Part shown: piece by piece, positions 6,486-16,050 of the stretch
How positions within the stretch are numbered: the stretch's first letter is position 1
Layout of the letters: each line of letters begins with the position of its first letter
Source of the DNA: Elusimicrobiota bacterium
GTDB taxonomy: Bacteria; Elusimicrobiota; Elusimicrobia; UBA1565; UBA9628
NCBI GenBank assembly: GCA_028869495.1
Contig: JAGWRY010000414.1
Location: 1 to 16,222 of the forward strand
Direction: 5' to 3'
DNA: 16,222 nt
Made by a program: the position numbers and the translations under genes
Notes under the pieces: generated by a model
Seen by the model: the letters and a program-made list of their open reading frames with translations, nothing else
The model's database searches: none
Told to the model about the DNA's origin: nothing

Positions 6486-8942
6486 ATGAATCACGCCGAG
6501 ACCGCCGCGCCCGCCGCCGAGGCGGCGCCCTCCGACCTGAAGTCGAAGACGCTCCTCGTCATCTCCAGCCCTCAGCCGAAGAAGAAGTTCATCTACAACC
6601 GGCTCAAGGAGCTGGGCCCGAAGATGATCTTGATCTCGTCGGAGGCGAACTGGGTCTCGAAGCTGGCCGACGGATTCATCGAGGCGGATCCGCTCGACGA
6701 GGTCGCCTGCGCGGCGAAGGTCGAGGAGCTGGTCAAGTCGACGAAGATCGACGGGGTGATCACGTTCTGGGAGAACGCGGTGCCGCTGGCGGCGACGCTG
6801 GCGGCGCGCTTCGGCTGGATCGGCAACGCGCCGAAGGCGGCGCTGAACGCCCGCAACAAGTATCTGACGCGGCAGATGCTCGAGAACGCGAAGCTGTCGA
6901 AGTTCCAGCCGGCCTGGGCGCTGATCCAGAGCCCGGCGGACCTCGAGAAGGCGGCCGCGCGCATCGGCTTCCCGCTGGTCCTCAAGCCCGCCTGGGGCGT
7001 GAAGAGCCAGTTCGTGGTCAAGCTCGACAACCTCGACGAGGCGAAGAAGGCCTTCGAGTACATCAAGACGAACATGACGCCGTCCTTCGACCCGATCTAC
7101 AAGTACGGGACCGACATCATGGTCGAAGGCTTCATGGACGGCGCCGAGGTGGACGTCGACCTGCTCGTGCAGAACGGCGAGATCAAGTTCCACGCATTCA
7201 CCGACAACTTTCCGACGAAGGAGCCGTTCTTCGTCGAGACGGGCGACGCGATGCCGTCGCGCCACGAATCGAAGGACCTCTCCGACGTCCTCAGGATGGC
7301 CAAGGAGGTCGTCGCGGCGCTCGGGCTGACCAGCGGCGCCCTGCACCTCGAGGCGAAGATCACGCCCGAGGGCCCGAAGCTGATCGAGCTGAACGCGCGC
7401 ATGGGCGGCGACTACCTGTACGACTGGATCAAGACGGTCTGGGAGGTCGACCTGATCGAGGAGTCTTCGAAGATCGCGGTCGGCCTGCCGAGCCAGCCGA
7501 AGCGCCTGAAGGAGCCCCGCTGCCACCTCGTCGGCAAGTACCTGATCCCCGAGCACTCGGGAGTCGTCGTCGGCGTCAAGCTGCCGCCGGAGAAGCCCGA
7601 CGCGGCCAAGATCCACGACATCGCCGTGCAGAAGGAGGCCGGCGACGCGGTGCTGGTCCCGCCGGAGGGCTTCGAGACGATGGGCTGGATCGTCGGCCGC
7701 GGAGACACGTACGCGGAGGCCGAGGAGAACCTGGACGGGGCGGTCCGCCAGGTCTCCGTCTCGATCGCGCGCTTCGACTCGACGTCGTCCCTCGGCAAGA
7801 CGCGGCGCAAGAACCGCTTCGGCGCGGCCCAGGTCTCGCGCCGCCGCATCCTGCAGTCGGCCCGCATCGAGCGCGTGCGCGGCGTCGACCTCGGGAAGAA
7901 GCAGCTGCACGTCGGCATCCTGTGCAACATCTTCGACGCCGAGGGCGGCGACGAGGAGGGCGCGGTCCATTCGGACCTGACCTCCGTCGGCCGCAACATC
8001 CAGAAGGCCGTCGAGTCGAAGGGCCACCGCGTGACCTTCTTCGACATGAACGAGACCCCGCTGCCGTTCGACAAGATCGCCAACGCCAACGTGGACCTGA
8101 TCTTCAACGTCTGCGAGCGCATCAACAACTCGTCGCTGCTGGAGCCGCACGCCGCCGCGATCCTCGACTGCCTCGGCATCCCGTACACCGGCTCCAACCC
8201 GCTGACGCTCGCCCTCTGCATCGACAAGATCAAGGTCAAGAATATTTTAATGCAGAACGGCCTGCCGACCCCCGCCTTCGACTACGTGTTCCAGAGGGAC
8301 GAGCCGATCCGCGAGGACCTGCGCTTCCCGCTGATGGTCAAGCTCGCCAACACCGACAACTCGATCGGCATCTCGAACCAGTCGGTCGTCACCAGCCCGA
8401 AGGCCCTCAAGGAGCAGGTCGCCCATCTCCTCGAAAAGTACCGCCGCCCCGTCCTGATCGAGGAGTTCATCGAGGGCGACGAGGTCGACGTCTCCATCAT
8501 GGGCAACGAGGAGCGCGTGAAGGTCCTGCCCCTGTCGCGCTCGATCTTCGACGACCTCCCCAAGGGCACGTGGGGCATCTACCCGTTCCAGGCCAAGTGG
8601 GAGCACAACTCCGTCTACGAGAAGATCCGCGTCGAGCGTCCCGCCAAGTACAGCCAGAAGCTGAGCGCGCTGATCTCCGAGATCTGTCTCGACGCCTACC
8701 GCATCCTCGATTGCCACGACTACGCCCGCCTCGAGGTCCGCGTCGACAAGGCCGGCAACCCCTACATCCTCGAGGTCAACCCGAACCCCTCCATCAACGA
8801 CGGCGACTGCGTCCCCGCCTGCGCCGAGGTCATCGGCCAAAAGTACGCCGACTTCATCGAAGAGATCATGAAGGAGTGCATCCTTCGCTACCGGTCGCGC
8901 CCTCCGTATTACCACCTGCAGAGCGCGATGGCGCCGTTCTAG
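6486..8942 (+). CDS. Tandem ATP-grasp ligase: L-amino-acid-ligase-like half fused to D-Ala-D-Ala-ligase-like half
   Basis: An 818-residue cytoplasmic protein with two complete ATP-grasp units. Unit 1 (about 20-430) has the ATP lysine in LVLKPAWG (Lys167), the metal-binding ELNAR (Glu301, Asn303) and a C-terminal subdomain (about 345-430) like that of L-amino-acid ligases and carnosine-synthase-type enzymes. A basic linker (about 432-472) follows. Unit 2 (about 474-800) is like D-alanine-D-alanine ligase: HVGILCN (475-481), GIPYTGSNPLTLALCIDK (564-581), GLPTP (592-596), MVKLA (Lys619), IEEFIEGDEVDVSI (658-671) and ILEVNPNPS (761-769) with Glu763, Asn765 and Asn767. Both units keep catalytic residues, so both are probably active. 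It is not carbamoyl-phosphate synthase: it is too short and the second half is Ddl-type. Each unit should activate a carboxylate as acyl phosphate and join it to an amine. The substrates are unknown. galE follows after 14 bp. Confidence 0.88.
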   Translation: MNHAETAAPAAEAAPSDLKSKTLLVISSPQPKKKFIYNRLKELGPKMILISSEANWVSKLADGFIEADPLDEVACAAKVEELVKSTKIDGVITFWENAVPLAATLAARFGWIGNAPKAALNARNKYLTRQMLENAKLSKFQPAWALIQSPADLEKAAARIGFPLVLKPAWGVKSQFVVKLDNLDEAKKAFEYIKTNMTPSFDPIYKYGTDIMVEGFMDGAEVDVDLLVQNGEIKFHAFTDNFPTKEPFFVETGDAMPSRHESKDLSDVLRMAKEVVAALGLTSGALHLEAKITPEGPKLIELNARMGGDYLYDWIKTVWEVDLIEESSKIAVGLPSQPKRLKEPRCHLVGKYLIPEHSGVVVGVKLPPEKPDAAKIHDIAVQKEAGDAVLVPPEGFETMGWIVGRGDTYAEAEENLDGAVRQVSVSIARFDSTSSLGKTRRKNRFGAAQVSRRRILQSARIERVRGVDLGKKQLHVGILCNIFDAEGGDEEGAVHSDLTSVGRNIQKAVESKGHRVTFFDMNETPLPFDKIANANVDLIFNVCERINNSSLLEPHAAAILDCLGIPYTGSNPLTLALCIDKIKVKNILMQNGLPTPAFDYVFQRDEPIREDLRFPLMVKLANTDNSIGISNQSVVTSPKALKEQVAHLLEKYRRPVLIEEFIEGDEVDVSIMGNEERVKVLPLSRSIFDDLPKGTWGIYPFQAKWEHNSVYEKIRVERPAKYSQKLSALISEICLDAYRILDCHDYARLEVRVDKAGNPYILEVNPNPSINDGDCVPACAEVIGQKYADFIEEIMKECILRYRSRPPYYHLQSAMAPF

Positions 8943-8956
8943 CCGGCTGAAGCCGG
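8943..8956. repeat. Short inverted repeat filling the gap between the ATP-grasp gene and galE
   Basis: CCGGC (8943-8947), TGAA, GCCGG (8952-8956) spans the whole 14-bp gap between the TAG stop and the galE ATG. A hairpin here would sit exactly where the galE ribosome site should be. No Shine-Dalgarno is seen. In such GC-rich DNA a 5-bp stem can arise by chance. Confidence 0.4.
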
Positions 8957-9961
8957 ATGAAAGTCCTCGTCACCGGCGTCAGCGGCTACATCGGCAGCCA
9001 CGCGGCGCTGGAGCTTTTGCGGGCCGGGCATGAAGTCTCCGGCTTCGACAATCTGTCGAACTCGTCGGAAGAGGCGGTGCGGCGGGTTCGGGAGCTCGCG
9101 GGCAAGCCGCTTGCGTTCACGAAGCTCGATCTGCTGGACGCCGACGGACTCAAGACGCTCTTGGCGCAGGGCTTCGACGCGGTGATGCACTTCGCGGGCC
9201 TGAAAGCCGTCGGAGAGTCCGTCGAGAAGCCCGCGCTCTACCGGCGCAACAACGTCGACGGCAGCCGCAACCTGTTCGAGGCGATGCAGAAGGCCGGCTG
9301 CCGGCGGCTGGTGTTCTCGTCGTCGTGCACGGTGTACGGCGAAGTGAAGAAGAACCCGGTCGACGAAAAGCACCCGCGCTCGGCCGTCAACCCGTACGGA
9401 CAGACGAAGCTGGACGTCGAGGACATGGGGTTCGCGCTGTCCAAGAAGGACCCGCGCTGGAAGATCGCGCTGCTTCGCTACTTCAACCCGGTCGGAGCCG
9501 ATCCGAGCGGGCGCCTCGGAGAGGACCCGCGCGGTACGCCGAACAACCTGATGCCGTTCGTCATGCAGACGGCGGTCGGGCGGCGGGACAAGGTGAGAGT
9601 CTTCGGCGACGACTACCCGACGCCGGACGGAACCTGCGTGCGCGACTACATCCACGTGACGGACCTGGCGCTCGGGCACTTGGCGGCGCTCGAAAAGCTG
9701 GACTCGTTCGCGGGAGCCGAGGCGGTCAATCTCGGCACCGGGCACGGCCGTTCCGTGCTGGAGGTGCTGGCCGCGGCGTCGAAGGCGGCCGGGCGGCGGA
9801 TCCCTTACGAGATCGCGCCGCAAAGGGCCGGGGACGCGGCGGCGATCTGGGCCGACCCCGCGCTGGCGCTCGAGAAGCTCGGCTGGAGGGCCGAGCGGGA
9901 CTTGGACGCCATGTGCGCCGACCACTGGCGCTGGCAGAAGGACAACCCGGCCGGCTACTAG
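8957..9961 (+). CDS. galE: UDP-glucose 4-epimerase (extended short-chain dehydrogenase family)
   Basis: A 334-residue cytoplasmic NAD-dependent epimerase that interconverts UDP-glucose and UDP-galactose (or the N-acetyl forms) for surface polysaccharide. It is close to the usual 335-340 residues. Visible are the NAD-binding GVSGYIG (7-13), FDNLSNS (30-36), VMHFAGLKAVGES (76-88), SSSCTVYG (121-128), the catalytic pair Tyr147/Lys151 in YGQTK, YFNPVGAD (175-182), and PDGTCVRDYIHVTDLA further on, all GalE hallmarks. The ATG at 8957 lies 14 bp after the ATP-grasp gene with no Shine-Dalgarno, so the two are probably co-transcribed. Its TAG shares the CTAG tetranucleotide with the convergent nfeD-type gene. 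Substrate choice between UDP-Glc and UDP-GlcNAc is not resolved. Confidence 0.95.
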   Translation: MKVLVTGVSGYIGSHAALELLRAGHEVSGFDNLSNSSEEAVRRVRELAGKPLAFTKLDLLDADGLKTLLAQGFDAVMHFAGLKAVGESVEKPALYRRNNVDGSRNLFEAMQKAGCRRLVFSSSCTVYGEVKKNPVDEKHPRSAVNPYGQTKLDVEDMGFALSKKDPRWKIALLRYFNPVGADPSGRLGEDPRGTPNNLMPFVMQTAVGRRDKVRVFGDDYPTPDGTCVRDYIHVTDLALGHLAALEKLDSFAGAEAVNLGTGHGRSVLEVLAAASKAAGRRIPYEIAPQRAGDAAAIWADPALALEKLGWRAERDLDAMCADHWRWQKDNPAGY

Positions 9962-11262
9962 CGCCGGCGGCGGACGAGCAGGGTCAGCTCGCGCACGTCG
10001 GCGACCTCCAGCTCCTCGCCGGCGGAGTGCGCGCCGTCCAGACTCTCCGCCTTCCAAAGCTCGCCGCCGTAGGAGACGCGGCCGGCGGGGGAGAGGTCCT
10101 CGAAGGCCTTGACCCGGCGGCCGATCATCGCGGAGGCTCCCGCGCGCGGTCCGCGGCGCAGGACCTTGGCGACGATCCAGCCGATTCCGACCAGCACCGC
10201 GACGAAGCCGCCGATCGTACCGAAGAGGACGCTCCGGGCGATGGAGAGCCCCGGTTCGGCTTGGAACATCAAGGTCGCGCCGAGCAGGATCGAGGCGATC
10301 CCCGCGAGCGCGAGCAGGCCGTAGCTGACGACGTGCAGCTCGAGGACGAGGAAGACCATCCCCGCCAGCATCAGAAGGACGCCCGCCATGTTGGCCGACA
10401 GGGTCTGGAAGGCGTAGAAGGACGTCAACAGGCAGAGCAGGCCCACGACGCCGGGCAGGACCAGCCCCGGATGGTAGAGCTCGAGCAGGAGCCCCGCCAT
10501 CCCCAGAGTCATCAGGACCATCGCGACGTTCGGGTCCACCACCGCCATCAGCAGGCGCTCGCGCTTGGTCGGCTCGAAGCGCTCGATCGCCGCGCCCTTC
10601 GTGCGGAGCGTGACGTTCAAATCGGGGATGCGCCGCCCGTCGAGCCGGGCGAGGAGGGACGGCAGGTCGTCGGCCTCCAGGTCCACGACCTTCGCGCGCA
10701 CCGCCTCGCCGGCCGTGATCGACGAGCTCTTGTCGACCACCCAGCGCGCCCAGGACTCGTTGCGTCCGCGCTTGGCCGCGATCGAGGCGAGATAGGCCGC
10801 CGCGTCGTTGGTCATTTTCGTCGCCTCGATCGAGTCCGGCTTGCCGCCGGGCGCCCCGCCGGGCGCGCCCAGCTCGATCGGATGCGCGGCCCCGATGTTC
10901 GTGCCCGGCGCCATCGCCGCCACGTGCGCGGCCTCGACGATGAAGACTCCGGCCGAGGCCGCGCGCGCGCCCGAAGGCGCCACGTAAGCCACGACCGGCA
11001 CCTTCGAGGACATGATCGCCTTGACCGTCGCCCGCATCGAGCCGTCGAGGCCGCCGGGCGTGTCGAGCTCGAGCACCAGCGCGTCGTCGCCGCGCTTCTC
11101 GGCCGCGCGGATCGCCGACTCCATGAACTCGGCCGAGACCGGCGTGATCGCCCCGTTCCAGGCCGCGACCAGCACGCGCGGCGCGGCGGTCTCCGCGGGC
11201 GCGGCGGACGCGGGCGCCGACGCGCCCAGCAGCGCCAGGAGCGCCGCGCCCGCGAGCTTCAA
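9958..11262 (-). CDS. NfeD-type membrane-bound serine protease (ClpP class)
   Basis: A 434-residue membrane protease that in this family cleaves membrane proteins such as stomatins for envelope quality control. A signal peptide ends near Ala20. The ClpP-like domain (about 28-230) carries LELDTPGG (64-71), the nucleophile in GARAASAG (Ser103) and the general-base lysine in EATKMTNDAAAY (Lys149), a Ser/Lys dyad. Several hydrophobic helices follow at about 240-366. A soluble NfeD-type OB-fold domain (about 375-434) ends the protein. The start is TTG at 11262, preceded by GGGAG with 7-nt spacing. It overlaps the lepB stop as TTGA. No in-frame ATG or GTG fits as well. It is the last gene of the leftward operon. 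The stomatin partner usually adjacent to long NfeD proteins is not present in this window. Confidence 0.92.
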   Translation of the reverse strand: MKLAGAALLALLGASAPASAAPAETAAPRVLVAAWNGAITPVSAEFMESAIRAAEKRGDDALVLELDTPGGLDGSMRATVKAIMSSKVPVVAYVAPSGARAASAGVFIVEAAHVAAMAPGTNIGAAHPIELGAPGGAPGGKPDSIEATKMTNDAAAYLASIAAKRGRNESWARWVVDKSSSITAGEAVRAKVVDLEADDLPSLLARLDGRRIPDLNVTLRTKGAAIERFEPTKRERLLMAVVDPNVAMVLMTLGMAGLLLELYHPGLVLPGVVGLLCLLTSFYAFQTLSANMAGVLLMLAGMVFLVLELHVVSYGLLALAGIASILLGATLMFQAEPGLSIARSVLFGTIGGFVAVLVGIGWIVAKVLRRGPRAGASAMIGRRVKAFEDLSPAGRVSYGGELWKAESLDGAHSAGEELEVADVRELTLLVRRRR

Positions 11263-12259
11263 TGAATCACTCCCATCCGGGAGGGCGGCCAGTAGATGAA
11301 CCAAGCCATTCCCTTGACGTCCTTCTCGGGGACGGGGCCCCAGTAGCGCGAATCGCAGGAGTGGTCGCGGTTGTCGCCCATCATGAAGTACTCTCGCGGC
11401 GGGACCTTGACCGGCCCGAAGAAGTCCCGCTGATGGTTGTTCAGCTCCATGTCCAAGCGATGGTCCTGCCACAGCTCCTGGTAGCGCTGGGGCGAGATTT
11501 CCTTCGCGTGCTGGGACTCCGTCTCCCGGTACGGGTCGTCGTGGACCGCGTACGGCTCGGGCTCCAGCAGCTTGCCGTCGATGTAGACCCGTCCCGCGCG
11601 GACCGCGACCGTCTCGCCGGGCAGGCCGATCACCCGCTTGATGAAGTCCTTGCCGTACTGGACCGAACCGCAGTGCAGCTGCGTCGGGTCGTGGTCCGGG
11701 AACTCGAAGACCATCACGTCGCCGCGCTTCGGGTTGCGCACCGCCAGGATCCGCCGGCCGCTGAACGGCACGCGCAGACCGTACAGGAACTTGTTGACGA
11801 ACAGGTGGTCTCCGATCAGCAGCGTGTTCTCCATCGACGCCGACGGGATCTTGAACGCCTGCAGGACGAACATCATCAGAAGGGACGCCATCAGCGCCGC
11901 CGAGAAGACCGTGTCCGCCCACTCGAGGTCCTCGGAGAGGAAGTAGCGGCGGCTCTCGACGCTCCTCCCCTTCGAGTACGCGCGCCAGAAGCCGATCGCC
12001 GCGAAGACCAGCCCCGCCGCCAGCGCCGGGTAGATGTCGCCGACCGAGAGCGCGTGCGCGCCGACCGCGATGAAGGTCTCGCGCCGCTCGGAGGACATCG
12101 CCAGGATCATCGTCACCGAGAACGCGGCCATGAAGAAGAACAGCGCGTGCCACAGCGCGGACTTCAGCGGCGTCTTCGGCCCGCCCTCCTTCTGCCAGCC
12201 GCGCGAGATCCACGCGAAGGCGCCCATCCCGAGTCCGATGAAGAAAAGCCGGTATTCCA

Positions 12260-12260
<1 letters not shown>
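11259..12260 (-). CDS. lepB: Signal peptidase I
   Basis: A 333-residue inner-membrane endopeptidase that removes signal peptides from Sec and Tat exported proteins. The catalytic Ser142 lies in IPSASMENT (138-146) and the general-base Lys208 in FIKRVIGLPGE (206-216). The conserved GDNRDHSCDSRYWG box is at 295-308. About 80 residues separate the lysine box from GDNRD, a periplasmic insert as in Gram-negative enzymes. The N-terminal part is long: hydrophobic stretches at about 5-18, 34-55, 66-93 and 115-136 suggest up to four membrane segments rather than one or two. The ATG at 12260 overlaps the lepA stop as TAATG, and GAGGA (12274-12270) sits 9 nt upstream. The lepA-lepB order matches the classic E. 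coli pair. Confidence 0.96.
11270..11274 (-). promoter_or_regulatory. Ribosome binding site GGGAG that fixes the TTG start of the NfeD-type gene
   Basis: GGGAG (11274-11270 on the minus strand) lies 7 nt before TTG (11262-11260), inside the last codons of lepB. The resulting protein begins exactly at its signal peptide. Confidence 0.6.
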
Positions 12261-14064
<1,804 letters not shown>

Positions 14065-14068
<4 letters not shown>

Positions 14069-15786
14069 TGGCTCGATTCCAGGAGGCGGCGCACCTCGTC
14101 GGACTCCGCGCAGTTCAGGGCCTTCGCGACGATCTTCTTCATCGCCTCGTGCTTGAGCCCGCGCACGGCCTGCTTGACGCGCAGGAACATGCGCGGCGAC
14201 ACCGACATCGCGTCCACGCCGAGCCCGACCAGCAGGGGAACCGCGCGCGGATCCGACGTCATCTCCCCGCAGACTCCGACCCAGCGGCCTTTCGCATGCG
14301 CCGCGCGCACGACGTGGTCGAGCAGGCGCACGATCGCCGGGTGGTACGGGTCGTAGAGGTGCGTCACGTGCTCGTTGACGCGGTCGACGGCCAGCACGTA
14401 CTGGATCAGGTCGTTGGTCCCGATTGAGACGAAGTCCACGTGGGGCAGGAACGCGTCGATCTGGATCGCGGTGGACGGGATCTCGACCATGATGCCGAGC
14501 TCGATCTCCTCCTTGAGCTCGACGCCCTCGGCCGCCAGCTCCGCGCGAGCCTGCTCGAGGAGCTTGCGCGCGGCGACGACCTCGCCGACCGACGAGACCA
14601 TCGGGATCATCACGCGCGTCTTCCCCTTGGTCGACGCCTTCAGGATCGCGCGCAGCTGGGACTTGAAGAGGTCGAGATGACGCAGGAACAAGCGCACGCC
14701 GCGCAAACCCATGAACGGGTTCGTCTCGTTCTTCGGCCCCTCGATGCCGAGCATCGAGAGCCGGTCGCCGCCGATGTCGGCCGTGCGGATGACGACCTCG
14801 CGGCCGTCCATCGCCTTGACGACCGCCGCGTAGGCCTTCGTCTGCTCGTCCTCGGTCGGCACCTCGGCGCGGTTCAGGTACAGGTACTCGGTGCGGAAGA
14901 GGCCGATCCCGTCCGGCTGGAGCGAGACGATGCTCTTCAGGTCCTCCGGCGAGTCCAGGTTCGCCTCCAGGCGGAAGCCGCGGCCGTCCTGCGTGACCGC
15001 TGGCACTCCCTTGAGGGCTTCGAGCTGGCGCTCCTCGGCGAGCGTGCGCTGCTGGACTTTCTCGTACTTGGCGACCGTCTCCGGACCGGGAGAGATGATG
15101 ACCATCCCCTGCTCGCCGTCGAGGATCACCGTGTCGCCGCTCTTGATCCGGCGGCTGACGTCGGAGAGGCCGACCACCGCCGGGATCTCGAGGCTCTGGG
15201 CCAGGATCGCCGTGTGCGAGGTCTTGCCGCCGAGGTCGGTCGCGAAGCCGAGGATCTTCGTCTCCTTGAGGCCCAGCGTGTCGGAGGGCAGGAGGTTGCG
15301 CGAGATCAGCACGCACTCGTGGTCGATCTCGGTCAAGCTCTTCTTCTGCCTCTTCATCAGGTGCAGGAGCAGGCGCTTGCCGACGTCGAAGAGGTCGTGC
15401 CGGCGCTCGCGGAAGAACTCGTCGTCCATCTTCTCGAACTGCCGGTTGACCGCCTCGAGCGCCTCGGAGAGCGCGAACTCCGCGTTGACGCCCTCCTCGA
15501 GGATGCGCTTGGGCACGTCGCGCGTGATCAGCGTGTCCTTCAGGATCAGGCGGTGCGCGTCGATCAGCTTCGCGTGCTGCTTGCCGAGGACCTTCAGCAC
15601 CTTCTGCTCGGCCGCGTCGAGGTCGCGCAGCGTCGCCTTCTGCGCGAGCTTGAAGCGCGCGACCTCGTCCTTCAGCGCGTCGCGGCCGACCTCGACGCGC
15701 TCGACGACGATGTCCTCGTCCTCGACGACGTAGGCCTTGCCGATCGCGATGCCGGGGCTGGCGGCGATGCCCTTGATGACGATCAC
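14065..15786 (-). CDS. ptsI: PTS enzyme I (phosphoenolpyruvate-protein phosphotransferase)
   Basis: A 573-residue cytoplasmic enzyme that takes phosphate from PEP and passes it to HPr; normal family length. An N-terminal helical HPr-binding region (about 30-140) leads to the phosphohistidine site GGKTSHTAI (His191). The PEP-binding barrel carries GIGLFRTEYLYL (293-304), a NPFMGLRGVRL block near 355, EIPS near 434, GTNDLIQY near 455 and the catalytic cysteine in VGVCGEM near residue 505. The start is GTG at 15786, immediately after the ptsH stop codon with no gap. GAGGA (15795-15791) inside the end of ptsH can serve as ribosome site, although its 4-nt spacing is short. The stop overlaps the lepA start. 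Confidence 0.97.
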
Positions 15787-16050
15787 CTAGTCCTCATCGA
15801 ACTTCCGGTCGAAGATGCGGGACAGGGCGGCGAGGGCCTCCGCCTCGTCGGGACCGTCGGCCCGGACCGTCAGTTGAGAGCCGCTCTCGGCGGCCAGCAG
15901 GAGCAGGCCCATCACGCTCTTGCCGTTGACCTCGAGCCCGTCCTTGACGACGGAGATCCGGCACTGGAACTTCGCGGCCTCCTGGACGAAGAGCGCCGCG
16001 GGCCGCGCGTGCAGGCCGAGCTTGTTGCCGATCGTCAGCGTGCGCTCCAT
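15787..16050 (-). CDS. ptsH: Phosphocarrier protein HPr
   Basis: An 87-residue cytoplasmic phosphocarrier between enzyme I and the sugar-specific EII proteins. His14 lies in the GLHARPA motif (12-18), the enzyme-I phosphorylation site. Ser45 in NGKSVMG occupies the position of the regulatory Ser46 of Gram-positive HPr, so control by an HPr kinase is possible. The ATG at 16050 is preferred over the in-frame ATG at 16062. It gives the standard HPr N-terminus and forms a TGATG overlap with the upstream gene's stop; starting at 16062 would add four residues and lacks a ribosome site. ptsI follows with no gap. Confidence 0.95.
   Translation of the reverse strand: MERTLTIGNKLGLHARPAALFVQEAAKFQCRISVVKDGLEVNGKSVMGLLLLAAESGSQLTVRADGPDEAEALAALSRIFDRKFDED

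Noticed and set aside
6486..8942. Carbamoyl-phosphate synthase large subunit as identity of the two-ATP-grasp protein
   Set aside because: It is about 250 residues too short, the two halves are from different ATP-grasp families, and the second half carries D-Ala-D-Ala-ligase motifs.
11263..12213. Upstream extension of the NfeD-type open frame through lepB
   Set aside because: Off-frame reading of lepB. The signal peptide and a spaced GGGAG place the start at TTG 11262.
14069..15316. Upstream extension of the lepA open frame to 15316
   Set aside because: The extension is a second frame inside ptsI with random composition. EF4 begins normally at the GTG at 14068, giving the usual 602 residues.
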